From the NCBI RefSeq assembly GCF_027980145.1, contig NZ_JAMZNK010000011.1, forward strand, positions 1-64,000: a stretch of DNA of 64,000 bases, written 5' to 3'. Within the stretch, counting starts at the first letter, position 1. Each line of letters begins with the position of its first letter. The DNA comes from Flavobacterium azizsancarii. Lineage in GTDB: Bacteria > Bacteroidota > Bacteroidia > Flavobacteriales > Flavobacteriaceae. The notes beneath the pieces are model-generated. The model saw nothing but the letters and a program-made list of their open reading frames with translations. It did no database searches and was not told the origin of the DNA. The translations under genes were made by a program, and so were the position numbers. Shown here in pieces: positions 17,413 to 26,954 of the stretch.

Positions 17413-17766
17413 ATGGCAATAATTATAACTGACGAATGCATAAACTGTGGGGCTTGTGAACCAGAGTGCCCAAATACAGCAATTTATGAAGGCGCTGATG
17501 ATTGGAGATATAAGGATGGAACTAAACTTTCTGGGAAAATAATTTTACCTGACGGAACTGAGGTTGATGCTGATGATGCACAAACGCCAATTTCTGATGA
17601 AGTATATTATATTGTTCCTGGAAAATGTACTGAATGTAAGGGTTTTCATGATGAACCTCAATGTGCTGCCGTATGTCCTGTTGATTGTTGTGTGCCTGAT
17701 GATAATCACGTAGAAGATGAAGAAACCTTGTTGAACAGACAAGCGTTTTTGCATGGTGATGAATAA
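17413..17766 (+). CDS. 4Fe-4S dicluster ferredoxin
   Basis: This 117-residue ferredoxin carries two [4Fe-4S] sites. The first is [12 protein letters not shown] (Cys 10, 13, 16 and 20). The second is [20 protein letters not shown], where the second and third cysteines are further apart than in clostridial ferredoxins, as in the Allochromatium-type 2[4Fe-4S] group. About 55 acidic residues separate the two. It is a soluble electron carrier. It is divergent from the LuxC-like reductase and followed by its own terminator. Confidence 0.93.
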   Translation: MAIIITDECINCGACEPECPNTAIYEGADDWRYKDGTKLSGKIILPDGTEVDADDAQTPISDEVYYIVPGKCTECKGFHDEPQCAAVCPVDCCVPDDNHVEDEETLLNRQAFLHGDE

Positions 17767-17790
17767 AATATTATTTAAATTTAGATAAGT

Positions 17791-17823
17791 AAAAAATCCT
17801 GAGTCAACGCTCAGGATTTTTTT
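17791..17823 (+). terminator. Intrinsic terminator behind the ferredoxin gene
   Basis: AAAATCCTGAG pairs with CTCAGGATTTT around TCAACG, followed by a T-run. Confidence 0.88.
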
Positions 17824-17908
17824 GTAATTAACTTTTTTTTGTATTGTCTAGGATTTTAATGTTTTATTTGTAGTTTTATAGTGGTTAATTTTGTATTAGC
17901 AACTATCT

Positions 17909-19069
17909 ATGAGGAGATTACTACTTTTGTCTATTGTGTTTTTTAGCGTTAGTGTTTTTGCACAAAACACAGAATATTCTATTGTTGTTAAGGATATAGA
18001 AACTCAATTGCCTATAGAAAATGCGACAGTACTTATCATGAAAACGAAGCAAGTTTTGTTAACTAATGAAGAAGGTAAGGTTGGTTTTGTATTAAATGGT
18101 GCGTCGAACATTCAGGTTTCGGATATTGACTATGAAAATCTGACAATTCGTTGGGGGACTTTAAAAGACAATGATTTTGTGGTTTATCTAAAGAATAAGA
18201 ATAAATTGGATGAAATTGTTGTGTCCAGAGAAAATCCGCAGAAAACACTACAAAAAATTGTTTCTAATTCGATCAAAAAACTCTCAACACCTTATCGTCT
18301 GAAGGTGTATGTGAGAGAGTTTTTTATGCTGGATAATAAATACTCCTATTATAATGACGGTCTTGTGAATTTTCAGTTTTCGGGAAACGAGAAAAAAATA
18401 AAAACAACATTACTGGTAGAACAAAATAGGTCGTACGGTTTATTAGAAACCGATATAAGTACTGATCTTAGAGGATATAATTTGAATAATATTATGGAAA
18501 ATTATTCTAACCTTAAATATTTTGATCCTGTTTTAGATTCAAAAAAGAAGAAAGAATATGATTTCATAGTAAAAGGGCATCCTAATAATAGGAATTATCA
18601 TGTAATGAAAATTACTCCTTTGGACTCTTCTAAAAAAGAACTCGAGAATTTTGAAATTATCTACGATCCGGAGAAAAAAGTAATTATAGAATTTATAATT
18701 AGCACGACTCCACAAAATTTTGATAAAATAGAAGTGAAACCCATTGTTGGATCTAAAAATATTACAAGATCATTTGTAAAAGTAGATTATAGATTAGATG
18801 GTGAAAATTATTATTTACTCAATTCAAATGAAGAAATTGCTTATAATATTATTTTAAAAGATAAGGTCAAAAATATTCAGGTTCGCAATAGTTTTATAAC
18901 GACCAACTTTAATAAACAAAAATTTACTTATCGTGAAAGTGATGTTTTTAAAGAAAAAACACTTTTTAATAAACAGAATAAAATTCTGACGAACTATTGG
19001 GATATTTCCGGTTTTACAGCCACAGATCAGGAAAAAGCCATTATAAGTGCATTGGATTTTAAGATGTAA
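17909..19069 (+). CDS. Secreted protein with carboxypeptidase-like regulatory domain
   Basis: This 386-residue protein has a signal peptide (about 1-18, ending VFAQ) and an N-terminal beta-sandwich of the carboxypeptidase-D regulatory or CNA-B-like type (about 22-95, with ENATVLIMKTKQVLLTNEEG). A beta-rich region of unknown fold fills the rest. There is no TonB-dependent receptor plug, so this is not a full SusC-like protein. A TAATTTTG box lies at 17886-17893, but its -33 partner is poorly spaced. It stands alone. Function unknown. Confidence 0.75.
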   Translation: MRRLLLLSIVFFSVSVFAQNTEYSIVVKDIETQLPIENATVLIMKTKQVLLTNEEGKVGFVLNGASNIQVSDIDYENLTIRWGTLKDNDFVVYLKNKNKLDEIVVSRENPQKTLQKIVSNSIKKLSTPYRLKVYVREFFMLDNKYSYYNDGLVNFQFSGNEKKIKTTLLVEQNRSYGLLETDISTDLRGYNLNNIMENYSNLKYFDPVLDSKKKKEYDFIVKGHPNNRNYHVMKITPLDSSKKELENFEIIYDPEKKVIIEFIISTTPQNFDKIEVKPIVGSKNITRSFVKVDYRLDGENYYLLNSNEEIAYNIILKDKVKNIQVRNSFITTNFNKQKFTYRESDVFKEKTLFNKQNKILTNYWDISGFTATDQEKAIISALDFKM

Positions 19070-19407
19070 CTTTTCGAAATGAGTATAAAATGAAAAGAAT
19101 TCTAAATGTTTGAACCAAGGATTTTTTGTTTTATAATGTTGAGTAAAAGAGCTGTTTTTTAATAAAATTTTGAATGTATTTTAAAGAAGATGTTTTAAAA
19201 TACATTAATCGTCATTTTTACTTCACTTACCAGCTATTAAATCTTATATTTGCAAAATTTTAAAGCCAAAAAATATCATTTTGGCAGAAGCAAAAAGCAA
19301 AGACACAAATAAAGATCATTAAAATAATTGCCTTTATATTAAGGTAAATTTATTAATGATAAGGCCTGAGAGATCAGGATCACATAAAAAATAAATAGAA
19401 ACAACAA
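19070..19407 (+). promoter_or_regulatory. 338-bp gap with ychF promoter-like box and leader
   Basis: A TATATTTG -7 box is at 19245-19252, but a clear -33 box is missing. Transcription from it would give a leader of about 150 nt. The leader starts with a hairpin (GCCAAAA 19265-19271 with TTTTGGC 19279-19285) and holds a second small one (CCTGA, GAGA loop, TCAGG at 19365-19378). The first half of the gap shows nothing recognisable. Confidence 0.45.
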
Positions 19408-20502
19408 ATGAAAGCAGGAATTGTAGGATTACCAAATGTTGGAAAATCAACATTATTTAATTGTTTATCTAATGCAAAAGCGCAAAGTGCCAACTTTCCG
19501 TTTTGTACAATCGAACCTAATATTGGTGTTGTAAACGTTCCGGATCCAAGAATCAATAAGTTAGAAGAATTGGTAAAACCAGAGCGCGTACAAATGGCAA
19601 CAGTTGATATTGTTGATATCGCAGGTTTGGTAAAAGGTGCAAGTAAAGGTGAAGGTCTTGGAAACCAATTTTTAGGAAACATTAGAGAGTGTAATGCTAT
19701 TATTCACGTTGTACGTTGTTTTGATAACGATAACATTGTTCACGTTGACGGAAATGTAAATCCAATTCGTGATAAAGAAACAATTGATATCGAATTACAG
19801 TTAAAAGACTTAGAAACGATAGACAAACGTTTAGAAAAAGTAAAACGTGCTGCAAAAACAGGAAATAAAGAAGCACAGACAGAAGAAGCTTTGTTAAACC
19901 GAATCAGAGAAGCATTATTACAGGCAAAATCGGCGAGAACAATTATTCCTCAAAATAATGACGAAGAAATTTTAATGGAAGCTTTCCAGTTAATTACTTC
20001 AAAACCGGTTTTATATGTTTGTAATGTTGACGAAAGTTCAGCTGTAAACGGAAACAAATACGTAGATCAGATTCGTGAATTAGTAAAAGATGAAGGTGCT
20101 GAAGTTATTATACTTTCAGTAGGAGCAGAGGCTGATATTACAGAGTTAGAAAGCTACGAAGAGCGTCAGGTTTTTCTTGAAGATATGGGATTGACTGAGC
20201 CAGGAGCATCAGTTTTAATTCGTGCAGCTTACAAATTACTAAAACAACAAACTTATTTTACAGCAGGTGTAAAAGAAGTTCGTGCCTGGACCATCAATAT
20301 TGGTTCAACAGCGCCACAAGCAGCCGGAGTTATCCATACTGATTTCGAAAAAGGATTCATTCGTGCCGAAGTTATCTCATACGAAGATTACGTTCAATAC
20401 GGTTCAGAAGCAAAAGCAAAAGAAGCAGGGAAATTCAAAGTCGAAGGAAAAGAATATATCGTAAAAGACGGTGATGTAATGCACTTTCGTTTCAACGTAT
20501 AG
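19408..20502 (+). CDS. ychF: Redox-regulated ATPase YchF (Obg-like, OLA1 family)
   Basis: This 364-residue P-loop protein of the Obg/OLA1 family binds ATP in preference to GTP and associates with ribosomes. G1 is GLPNVGKST (about 6-14), switch II is DIAGLVKGASKGEGLGNQFL (about 70-89), and the G4 position reads NVDE rather than NKxD, consistent with loss of GTP specificity. A coiled coil follows (about 125-165), then a C-terminal TGS domain ending DGDVMHFRFNV. Its length is exactly typical. It is a single gene. Confidence 0.96.
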   Translation: MKAGIVGLPNVGKSTLFNCLSNAKAQSANFPFCTIEPNIGVVNVPDPRINKLEELVKPERVQMATVDIVDIAGLVKGASKGEGLGNQFLGNIRECNAIIHVVRCFDNDNIVHVDGNVNPIRDKETIDIELQLKDLETIDKRLEKVKRAAKTGNKEAQTEEALLNRIREALLQAKSARTIIPQNNDEEILMEAFQLITSKPVLYVCNVDESSAVNGNKYVDQIRELVKDEGAEVIILSVGAEADITELESYEERQVFLEDMGLTEPGASVLIRAAYKLLKQQTYFTAGVKEVRAWTINIGSTAPQAAGVIHTDFEKGFIRAEVISYEDYVQYGSEAKAKEAGKFKVEGKEYIVKDGDVMHFRFNV

Positions 20503-20511
20503 ATTTCTGGA

Positions 20512-20560
20512 GAATAAAGAATAAAGAATAAAGAATAAAGAATAAAGAATAAAGAATAAA
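20512..20560. repeat. Seven tandem GAATAAA units
   Basis: Seven perfect 7-bp units lie 10 bp behind the ychF stop codon. They are wholly noncoding. A terminator hairpin follows at 20572-20601. Confidence 0.95.
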
Positions 20561-20571
20561 GAGAATAGGCT

Positions 20572-20601
20572 AAACTGCTGGAGAGATTCAGCAGTTTTTT
20601 T
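20572..20601 (+). terminator. Intrinsic terminator behind ychF
   Basis: AAACTGCTG pairs with CAGCAGTTT around an 8-nt loop, followed by a T-run. Confidence 0.85.
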
Positions 20602-20932
20602 ATGCGCAAAAAACAATCAGCAGGTAGTGTGTTATTCTGAGTGTTATTACTTCGTATCTTCGTTATCGCTGCGGTCTTCGTTCGGTCGAAATTGACAAAA
20701 AATGTGAATAAAATCTGCTCAATCTACTTGAAACAAAAAACAGGCGACATAAAAAAAAACCATACAAATCTGCGTTTTCGCTTTAGCAAATCCGTGTCAT
20801 CCGCGTTCCATTTTAAGAATTTGGAATATTCATATTCAATATGGTAAAAATGTAAAATTTCCTCAAAAAGCGAGAATTAAAAGTTTTTAAATTTTTCTTA
20901 AATTTGAGAGAACATCTAAAACCAGAAATATC
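20602..20932. other. Noncoding gap between ychF and yihY
   Basis: The 331 bases include a second copy of the ATCTGCGTTTT repeat word (20768-20809; first copy 1561-1600). At about 20660-20695 an imperfect CTTCGTTATCGCTGCGG and TCTTCGTTCGGTCGA stretch resembles the eroded CTTCGAC repeats. No convincing gene is present. An AT-rich tract precedes the GTG start of the next gene. Confidence 0.5.
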
Positions 20933-21883
20933 GTGAAAATCAAAAAATTATTCTCCAAGTCATGGTTTCTGCTCAAGAACACCTTTTTAGAATTTAATGA
21001 TGACAATGCTATTAAATTGAGTGCTGCATTATCCTATTATACCATATTTGCCTTACCGCCTTTGTTGATTATCATCATCACTGTATGCGGATTTTTCTTT
21101 GGTGAAGATGCTGTAACAGGACAACTTTACGGGCAAATAAATGGTTTGGTTGGTAATGGCGCTGCAATCCAGATTCAGGAAGCAATAAAAAATGTGCAAT
21201 TGTCAGGAGATAATGTTTTTGCCACCATATTTGGAGTTGCAATGTTGTTAATTGGAGCATCGGGAGTTTTTGCCGAGATACAAAGTTCTATAAACTTTAT
21301 ATGGGGTTTACGAGCAAAACCTGATAAAGGAATTAAAAAATTCATTCAAAATCGCTTAATGTCATTTTCAATGATCGCTTCAGTTGGTTTTTTAATGCTT
21401 GTCAGTCTTTTTATAAGTACCACATTAGATTTAATGAGTGCTCGTTTAAAAATGTATTTCCCGGAAAGTACCGTCTATTTATTTTATATAGTCAATATAG
21501 TGATCGTTCTTGCAAGTATTACGCTTCTTTTTGCAATTATTTTCAAGACATTACCTGATGGAAAAATTAGATGGAAAGACGCTTTTATTGGTTCCGGAGT
21601 TACAGCAATACTTTTTATGATTGGTAAATTTGCAATTGGTTTTTATTTAGGAAGCTCTACAGTTGCTTCAGTCTATGGCGCAGCAGGTTCTGTAATAATT
21701 ATTTTGGTTTGGGTCTATTATTCGGCAATTATTCTGTATTTTGGAGCAGAATTTACCAAAGTATATGCAAAGTCATACGGAGGTAAAATCGAACCTAATG
21801 AATACTCTGTTGAAATTCAAAAGGAGATTTACGAAATAAAAGATCCAACAGAAAAAGAACCGTTAAAAAAAGCATCTTTATGA
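20933..21883 (+). CDS. YihY/BrkB family inner-membrane protein (GTG start)
   Basis: This 316-residue polytopic protein (YihY/virulence factor BrkB family, once misnamed RNase BN) has about six helices. Family hallmarks are LSAALSYYTIFALPPLL (about 29-45), GASGVFAEIQSSINFIWGLRAKP (about 107-129) and SVYGAAGSVIIILVWVYYSA near the C terminus, then GAEFTKVY. Its physiological function is unsettled. The start codon is GTG, as no ATG lies near the conserved N terminus. It overlaps the next gene by 4 nt (ATGA), so the two are translationally coupled. Confidence 0.9.
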   Translation: MKIKKLFSKSWFLLKNTFLEFNDDNAIKLSAALSYYTIFALPPLLIIIITVCGFFFGEDAVTGQLYGQINGLVGNGAAIQIQEAIKNVQLSGDNVFATIFGVAMLLIGASGVFAEIQSSINFIWGLRAKPDKGIKKFIQNRLMSFSMIASVGFLMLVSLFISTTLDLMSARLKMYFPESTVYLFYIVNIVIVLASITLLFAIIFKTLPDGKIRWKDAFIGSGVTAILFMIGKFAIGFYLGSSTVASVYGAAGSVIIILVWVYYSAIILYFGAEFTKVYAKSYGGKIEPNEYSVEIQKEIYEIKDPTEKEPLKKASL

Positions 21884-22404
21884 AAATTATAGCCTTTGGA
21901 GGAAGTAACAGTCAACATTCAATCAACAAACATTTTGCGACTTACGCAGCAAGCTTATTTGAAAATGCTGATGTTGAAGTTTTGGATTTGAATGATTTTG
22001 CTATGCCTTTGTTTAGTGTCGATGTTGAAAAAGAAATTGGTCAGCACGAAACGGCAAAAGCATTTTTGGCGAAAATTGGAACAGCAGATCTTCTTGTTGT
22101 TTCCTTAGCGGAGAATAATGGTAATTATTCCGTTGCTTTCAAAAATATTTTTGACTGGAGTTCCAGAATCACCAAAGAAGTTTTTCAGCAAAAGTCAATG
22201 TTGTTATTGGCAACGTCGCCAGGCACAAGAGGTGGAGCTTCTGTGTTAGAAATTGCTAATAATGCATTGCCACGATACGGCGCACAAATAAAAGCTACAT
22301 TTTCATTACCAGCATTTAATGCTAATTTTGATCTGGAACAAAATAAAATTTCAAATGCCGAGTTAGATATAGAATTAAAAGACATAATAAAGTCTGGTTT
22401 TTAA
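21880..22404 (+). CDS. NADPH-dependent FMN reductase family protein
   Basis: This is a 174-residue flavodoxin-fold oxidoreductase. The N-terminal phosphate-binding segment FGGSNSQHSINK (about 5-16) and the LATSPGTRGG loop (about 109-118) match the NADPH-dependent FMN reductase/ArsH/chromate reductase family, which transfers hydride from NAD(P)H to FMN and then to quinones or metals. Its ATG overlaps the yihY-like stop by 4 nt. It is followed 3 nt later by the transglutaminase-like gene, so three genes form one operon. Confidence 0.87.
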   Translation: MKIIAFGGSNSQHSINKHFATYAASLFENADVEVLDLNDFAMPLFSVDVEKEIGQHETAKAFLAKIGTADLLVVSLAENNGNYSVAFKNIFDWSSRITKEVFQQKSMLLLATSPGTRGGASVLEIANNALPRYGAQIKATFSLPAFNANFDLEQNKISNAELDIELKDIIKSGF

Positions 22405-22407
22405 TCG

Positions 22408-23388
22408 ATGATAATAAAAAAGATTACTGTTATATTCCTTCTCCTGAATTTTGTTTTTATAAATTCATCTTACTCACAAAAAGATAGTGATGTAGACAGG
22501 ATAGTACTAAAATACCCAAAACATTTTAGTTCTACAGAGGATTTAGCAGAAAGAATTCAAAAAGATTTTACTTCAGAACACGACAAGGCAAGAGCTATTT
22601 ACAGTTGGATTGCCTTTAATGTAAAATATGATTATGCGGTATATTTAAATCCACCGCGAACACAAGGGTTTAGTTATTCTACTGAAGCTGAAAAGCAAAG
22701 AAAAATTCAACAAATCAATGATAAATTGATTGAAAAGAGTTTTAGTTCTCAAAAGGCAGTTTGTGAGGGTTTTACAGCTTTATATCAGCATTTGTCCGGA
22801 TTGGTAGGGCTTAAATCAGAAATAATCAGAGGAGATTCAAAGATAAGATTAGCAGATATTGGCCGAAAAAAACTTTCTTCAAATCATGCCTGGAACATTG
22901 TTTTAATTGATAAAAAATGGCGACTGATTGATGTTACATGGGGTCAGGGATATTATGACAATAGTAAAGGAAAAATGGTCAATGACTTCACATCCATTTA
23001 TTTTGATACAGATCCTGAATATTTTTTTGCTAAACATTTTCCGGATTCCGGTTCTTATTTAGGAAACAGATTAAGTAAGGAAGATTTTCTTAATGGACCT
23101 TTAATTTATAATAAAACAATCGAAGGCGATTATAAAATTAAAGCACCGGATTCCGGAATAGTGGAAGCGAAATATGGAGATAAAATTACTTTTGAAATTA
23201 AAAACGTTTCAAAATCAGATTTACTCTTCTATTTAAATAAAAAAAATCAGCCAGTAAAAATTCAAAACTCTAAAGCGAAACGCGGAGGTATAGAATTTGA
23301 TATTACTTATGACAAAAATATAAGCGATTACATTACTATTTATCTGGATACATTTAGCATCGTTTCATTTAAAATAATTCCGAAATAA
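22408..23388 (+). CDS. Secreted transglutaminase-like (cysteine protease fold) protein
   Basis: This 326-residue exported protein has a signal peptide (about 1-23) and a transglutaminase-like core. The catalytic Cys is in AVCEGFTALYQHL (about 119), His in SNHAWNIVLID (about 164), and Asp in WRLIDVTWGQGY (about 179). An upstream DKARAIYSWIAFNVKYDYAVY is typical of the family. The C-terminal 80 residues look like a beta-sandwich. It probably acts as a peptidase or amide hydrolase in the envelope. It is the last gene of the yihY-FMN reductase operon. Confidence 0.87.
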   Translation: MIIKKITVIFLLLNFVFINSSYSQKDSDVDRIVLKYPKHFSSTEDLAERIQKDFTSEHDKARAIYSWIAFNVKYDYAVYLNPPRTQGFSYSTEAEKQRKIQQINDKLIEKSFSSQKAVCEGFTALYQHLSGLVGLKSEIIRGDSKIRLADIGRKKLSSNHAWNIVLIDKKWRLIDVTWGQGYYDNSKGKMVNDFTSIYFDTDPEYFFAKHFPDSGSYLGNRLSKEDFLNGPLIYNKTIEGDYKIKAPDSGIVEAKYGDKITFEIKNVSKSDLLFYLNKKNQPVKIQNSKAKRGGIEFDITYDKNISDYITIYLDTFSIVSFKIIPK

Positions 23389-23507
23389 AGATATTTTGCA
23401 TCTTTGTTTAAACGTTTTTCTTCTTTTATAGAATTGACGTATCTTAGCGATAAAGAGATGAATTTAATGATAGCAGTCAATAAAACTGTTGAAATGCAAC
23501 CAAGGCT

Positions 23508-24683
23508 ATGGAAACTACTTTCCTGAAATCTATTTTAGATAATGATTTCTATAAATTTACAATGCAGCATGCTGTAATTAAGCTTTTTCCAAAGGCAAAA
23601 GTGCGTTATGGTTTTATCAATAGAGGCAAACATATTTTTCCTCCCGGTTTTGGTGATTTACTTCGACGATCTGTTGATGCCATGGCTGATTTGCGTCTGA
23701 CTAAAGACGAAAAAAATTATTTAGCCCACTTTTGTCCGTATCTTGATCCTACATATTTAGATTTTTTACAAGGATATAATTATGATCCGTCAGAAGTCCA
23801 CATTACTCAGGAAGGATCAGAAATAAAAGTCACAATCGAAGGATTTTGGTATCGAACTATTTTGTGGGAAGTTCCTTTGATGGCTTTAATCTCAGAACTT
23901 TTTTATAAGGCGAATCACTTAATTCGGCTGAATGATGATGCGATAAAAAAATTAACAAAAGATAAAATTGATAACTATAATAAATTAGGGGTTTCAATTT
24001 TGGAATTTGGAACAAGACGTCGCCATTCTTATGATGTACATGTTTTGATCAACGATACTTTGCAGACTTTTGGTTCTGAAAGTTTTATTGGTACAAGTAA
24101 TGTGCATTTTGCAATGGTCAATAATAAAAGACCCTTAGGAACGCATGCACATGAATGGTTTATGTTTCATGCGGCTCAGTTTGGTTTTAAAATGGCCAAT
24201 TTAATTAGCCTGGAAAATTGGACACAAGTTTACGGAGGTGATCTCGGGATCGCTTTAACGGATACTTATACAACAGATATTTTTTTCGAACAATTTGATA
24301 AAAAATATTCTAAACTTTTTGACGGAGTCCGTCATGATAGTGGAGATCCCATCGAATTTGCGCAAAAGGTACTTTCGCATTATACAAAAATGGGGATTGA
24401 TCCAAGATCGAAAGTGATTGTTTTTTCGGATTCGCTGAATTATGATAAAGTAAAAAGTATCACTGATTTTTGTAAAAATAAAATTAAAATGTCGTTTGGT
24501 ATCGGAACCAATTTTAGTAATGACGTAGGTTTGCCGCCTATGAATATGGTTATAAAATTGACCGAAGTTAAACTGGATAATACACATTGGCAAGGCGTTG
24601 TTAAGCTTTCTGATGAAAAAAATAAAAATACGGGAACGCCCGAAATGATTGCTTTAGCAAAAGAAGTACTGGGAATCAAATAG
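23508..24683 (+). CDS. pncB: Nicotinate phosphoribosyltransferase
   Basis: This 391-residue enzyme joins nicotinate to PRPP, with ATP hydrolysis, in NAD salvage. Family segments include LDNDFYKFTMQHAV at the N terminus, FGTRRRHSYDVH (about 167-178), GTSNVHFA, THAHEWFMFHAAQFG, GGDLGIALTDTYTTDIFF and GVRHDSGDP (about 275-283), where active-site Arg and Asp are expected. Its length is typical. It is monocistronic, with 119 bp upstream. Confidence 0.95.
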   Translation: METTFLKSILDNDFYKFTMQHAVIKLFPKAKVRYGFINRGKHIFPPGFGDLLRRSVDAMADLRLTKDEKNYLAHFCPYLDPTYLDFLQGYNYDPSEVHITQEGSEIKVTIEGFWYRTILWEVPLMALISELFYKANHLIRLNDDAIKKLTKDKIDNYNKLGVSILEFGTRRRHSYDVHVLINDTLQTFGSESFIGTSNVHFAMVNNKRPLGTHAHEWFMFHAAQFGFKMANLISLENWTQVYGGDLGIALTDTYTTDIFFEQFDKKYSKLFDGVRHDSGDPIEFAQKVLSHYTKMGIDPRSKVIVFSDSLNYDKVKSITDFCKNKIKMSFGIGTNFSNDVGLPPMNMVIKLTEVKLDNTHWQGVVKLSDEKNKNTGTPEMIALAKEVLGIK

Positions 24684-24688
24684 CATTT

Positions 24689-24720
24689 TTTGGTTAAAAA
24701 CATGATTTTTTTTATTTTTG
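24689..24720 (+). promoter_or_regulatory. Bacteroidota-type promoter of parE
   Basis: A TTTG (24689-24692), 20-bp spacer and TATTTTTG (24713-24720) match the Bacteroidota consensus. They lie just behind pncB, with transcription starting near 24727 and a leader of about 120 nt before the parE ATG at 24846. Confidence 0.6.
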
Positions 24721-24845
24721 ACACCTGTATTATTTTAAAATCAATTTAAATAGGATTTAAAGCTGTTATTAATCATAACAAAAAAAAAATACGCTTTCAT
24801 TTTTTGACTATAAATGGTACATTAGCCAAAAATCCAATTCACTTT

Positions 24846-26717
24846 ATGCTAGAGCAAAATCAATATACCGAAGATAACATTCGATCACTCGATTGGAAAG
24901 AACATATTCGTATGCGTCCCGGAATGTATATCGGGAAACTAGGAGATGGTTCTTCACCGGATGATGGTATTTATATTCTTTTAAAAGAGGTTTTAGACAA
25001 CTGTATCGATGAGTTCGTGATGGGGTCAGGAAAGACTATTGAGGTGACTATCAGGGATAAAACGGTTACGGTTCGTGATTACGGACGTGGAATTCCGTTA
25101 GGAAAGGTAGTTGATGTAGTTTCGAAAATGAATACAGGAGGAAAGTATGATTCTAAAGCTTTCCAGAAATCAGTAGGTTTAAATGGTGTAGGAACAAAAG
25201 CAGTAAATGCACTTTCGAATTACTTTCGTGTAGAATCAGTTCGTGATGATAAACAAAAAGGAGCTGAATTTTCTGCTGGAAATTTAGTTTTAGAAGAAGA
25301 TATAATCGAGACGACAAAGCGAAAAGGAACAAAAGTAACCTTTACGCCGGATGAATCGATCTTTAAAAATTACAAATTCCGTATGGAATATGTCATTAAA
25401 ATGGTCAAAAACTATTGTTACCTAAACAATGGTTTGACGATTATTTTTAATGGAGAAAAATACATTTCTGAAAATGGTCTTAGAGATTTATTAGAAGAAA
25501 CAATTAGTGCGGATGATCTTGAATATCCAATTATTCACCTGAAAGATCATGATATCGAGATCGCTTTAACGCACAGTAAAACACAATACAGCGAAGAGTA
25601 TCACTCTTTTGTCAACGGACAGAATACAACTCAGGGAGGAACGCACTTAGCGGCTTACAGAGAAGCAATTGTAAAAACCATTCGTGAGTTTTACAATAAA
25701 AACTTCGAAGCTTCTGACGTTCGTAAATCGATTGTGAGTGCGATTAGTATTAAAGTTATGGAGCCGGTTTTTGAGTCTCAGACCAAAACCAAATTAGGTT
25801 CTACAGATATGGGTTCTGACGATGGAACGCCTGCTGTATCTGTTCGTACTTTTGTAAATGATTTTGTTAAAAATAAATTAGACAATTATTTACACAAAAA
25901 TCCTCCAACTGCAGATGCTTTATTGCGTAAAATTTTACAGGCAGAGCGTGAGCGAAAAGAATTATCCGGAATTAGAAAGCTGGCAACGGATCGTGCTAAG
26001 AAAGCCAATCTTCATAATAAAAAATTAAGAGATTGCCGCGCGCACCTTCCAGATACAAAAAACCCGAGAAACTTAGAAAGTACGCTTTTTATTACCGAGG
26101 GAGATTCGGCTTCCGGATCGATCACAAAGTCACGTGACGTAAATACACAAGCCGTATTTAGTTTACGTGGTAAGCCTTTGAACTCGTACGGAATGACGAA
26201 GAAGATTGTATATGAGAATGAAGAATTCAACTTATTACAAGCAGCTTTAGATATCGAAGACGGACTGGAAAAATTGCGTTACAACAATATCGTAATTGCA
26301 ACCGATGCCGATGTCGATGGAATGCACATTCGTTTGTTGTTGATTACTTTCTTTCTTCAGTTTTTTCCTGAATTAATCAAAGAAGGACATTTGTATATTT
26401 TGCAAACGCCACTTTTCAGGGTTCGAAATAAAAAGGAAACCATCTATTGTTATTCAGAAGAAGAGAGAAGAGATGCGATCGAAAAACTAAAACCAAAACC
26501 GGAAATCACCCGATTTAAGGGTTTGGGAGAGATTTCGCCGGATGAGTTCAAAAACTTCATTGGAGAAACCATTCGCCTTGATCCAATTATGATGGATAAA
26601 AATACTTCGATTGAACAATTGTTATCTTTCTATATGGGGAAAAATACTCCGGACAGACAAGAATTTATCATCAAGAATTTGAAGGTGGAATTGGATGCTG
26701 TTGAAGCTGAAGTTTAG
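24846..26717 (+). CDS. parE: DNA topoisomerase IV subunit B
   Basis: This 623-residue GHKL-ATPase subunit pairs with ParC to decatenate chromosomes and relax supercoils. It shows the N-terminal [13 protein letters not shown], the ATPase motifs [19 protein letters not shown] and [14 protein letters not shown], then the transducer with QTKTKLGS. The TOPRIM domain follows with the EGDSASGS glutamate and [10 protein letters not shown] metal site. The frame opens at a TTG (24804), but the ATG at 24846 fits the family start. It precedes parC on the same strand, with a terminator hairpin between. ParE rather than GyrB is inferred from the pairing with the acidic-tailed ParC. Confidence 0.93.
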   Translation: MLEQNQYTEDNIRSLDWKEHIRMRPGMYIGKLGDGSSPDDGIYILLKEVLDNCIDEFVMGSGKTIEVTIRDKTVTVRDYGRGIPLGKVVDVVSKMNTGGKYDSKAFQKSVGLNGVGTKAVNALSNYFRVESVRDDKQKGAEFSAGNLVLEEDIIETTKRKGTKVTFTPDESIFKNYKFRMEYVIKMVKNYCYLNNGLTIIFNGEKYISENGLRDLLEETISADDLEYPIIHLKDHDIEIALTHSKTQYSEEYHSFVNGQNTTQGGTHLAAYREAIVKTIREFYNKNFEASDVRKSIVSAISIKVMEPVFESQTKTKLGSTDMGSDDGTPAVSVRTFVNDFVKNKLDNYLHKNPPTADALLRKILQAERERKELSGIRKLATDRAKKANLHNKKLRDCRAHLPDTKNPRNLESTLFITEGDSASGSITKSRDVNTQAVFSLRGKPLNSYGMTKKIVYENEEFNLLQAALDIEDGLEKLRYNNIVIATDADVDGMHIRLLLITFFLQFFPELIKEGHLYILQTPLFRVRNKKETIYCYSEEERRDAIEKLKPKPEITRFKGLGEISPDEFKNFIGETIRLDPIMMDKNTSIEQLLSFYMGKNTPDRQEFIIKNLKVELDAVEAEV

Positions 26718-26735
26718 AAAGAAAATAAAAATATG

Positions 26736-26763
26736 AAAACCTCAGTCAATGACTGGGGTTTTT
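26736..26763 (+). terminator. Intrinsic terminator behind parE
   Basis: AAAACCTCAGTC pairs with GACTGGGGTTTT (one G-T) around a very short loop with T-run. ParC may therefore use its own promoter in the following 190 bp. Confidence 0.7.
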
Positions 26764-26954
26764 GAAATATAAAATTCTGCGACAGTGTTGCTGAATTTAT
26801 AATTTGAATTTCGTTATAAGTGTCGATGAATTTTTAAGTTAGCACACTAGATAATTTTGCCAGTAAATATAAAACCGTTTTACCAAGTGAGTCAGATTTA
26901 AAACGACTTTTGGAGAATAAATAATATCAAATTTATAATTTCGAATATAAATAA

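Noticed and set aside
19365..19378. Riboswitch-like hairpin (CTGAGAGATCAGG) before ychF
   Set aside because: Only a 5-bp stem with a GAGA loop; the TPP-type conserved blocks are missing.
20512..20560. Possible CRISPR array
   Set aside because: Units are 7 bp with no spacers; a simple microsatellite.
24804..24845. TTG start for parE
   Set aside because: The ATG at 24846 lies at the family start and after the promoter leader.
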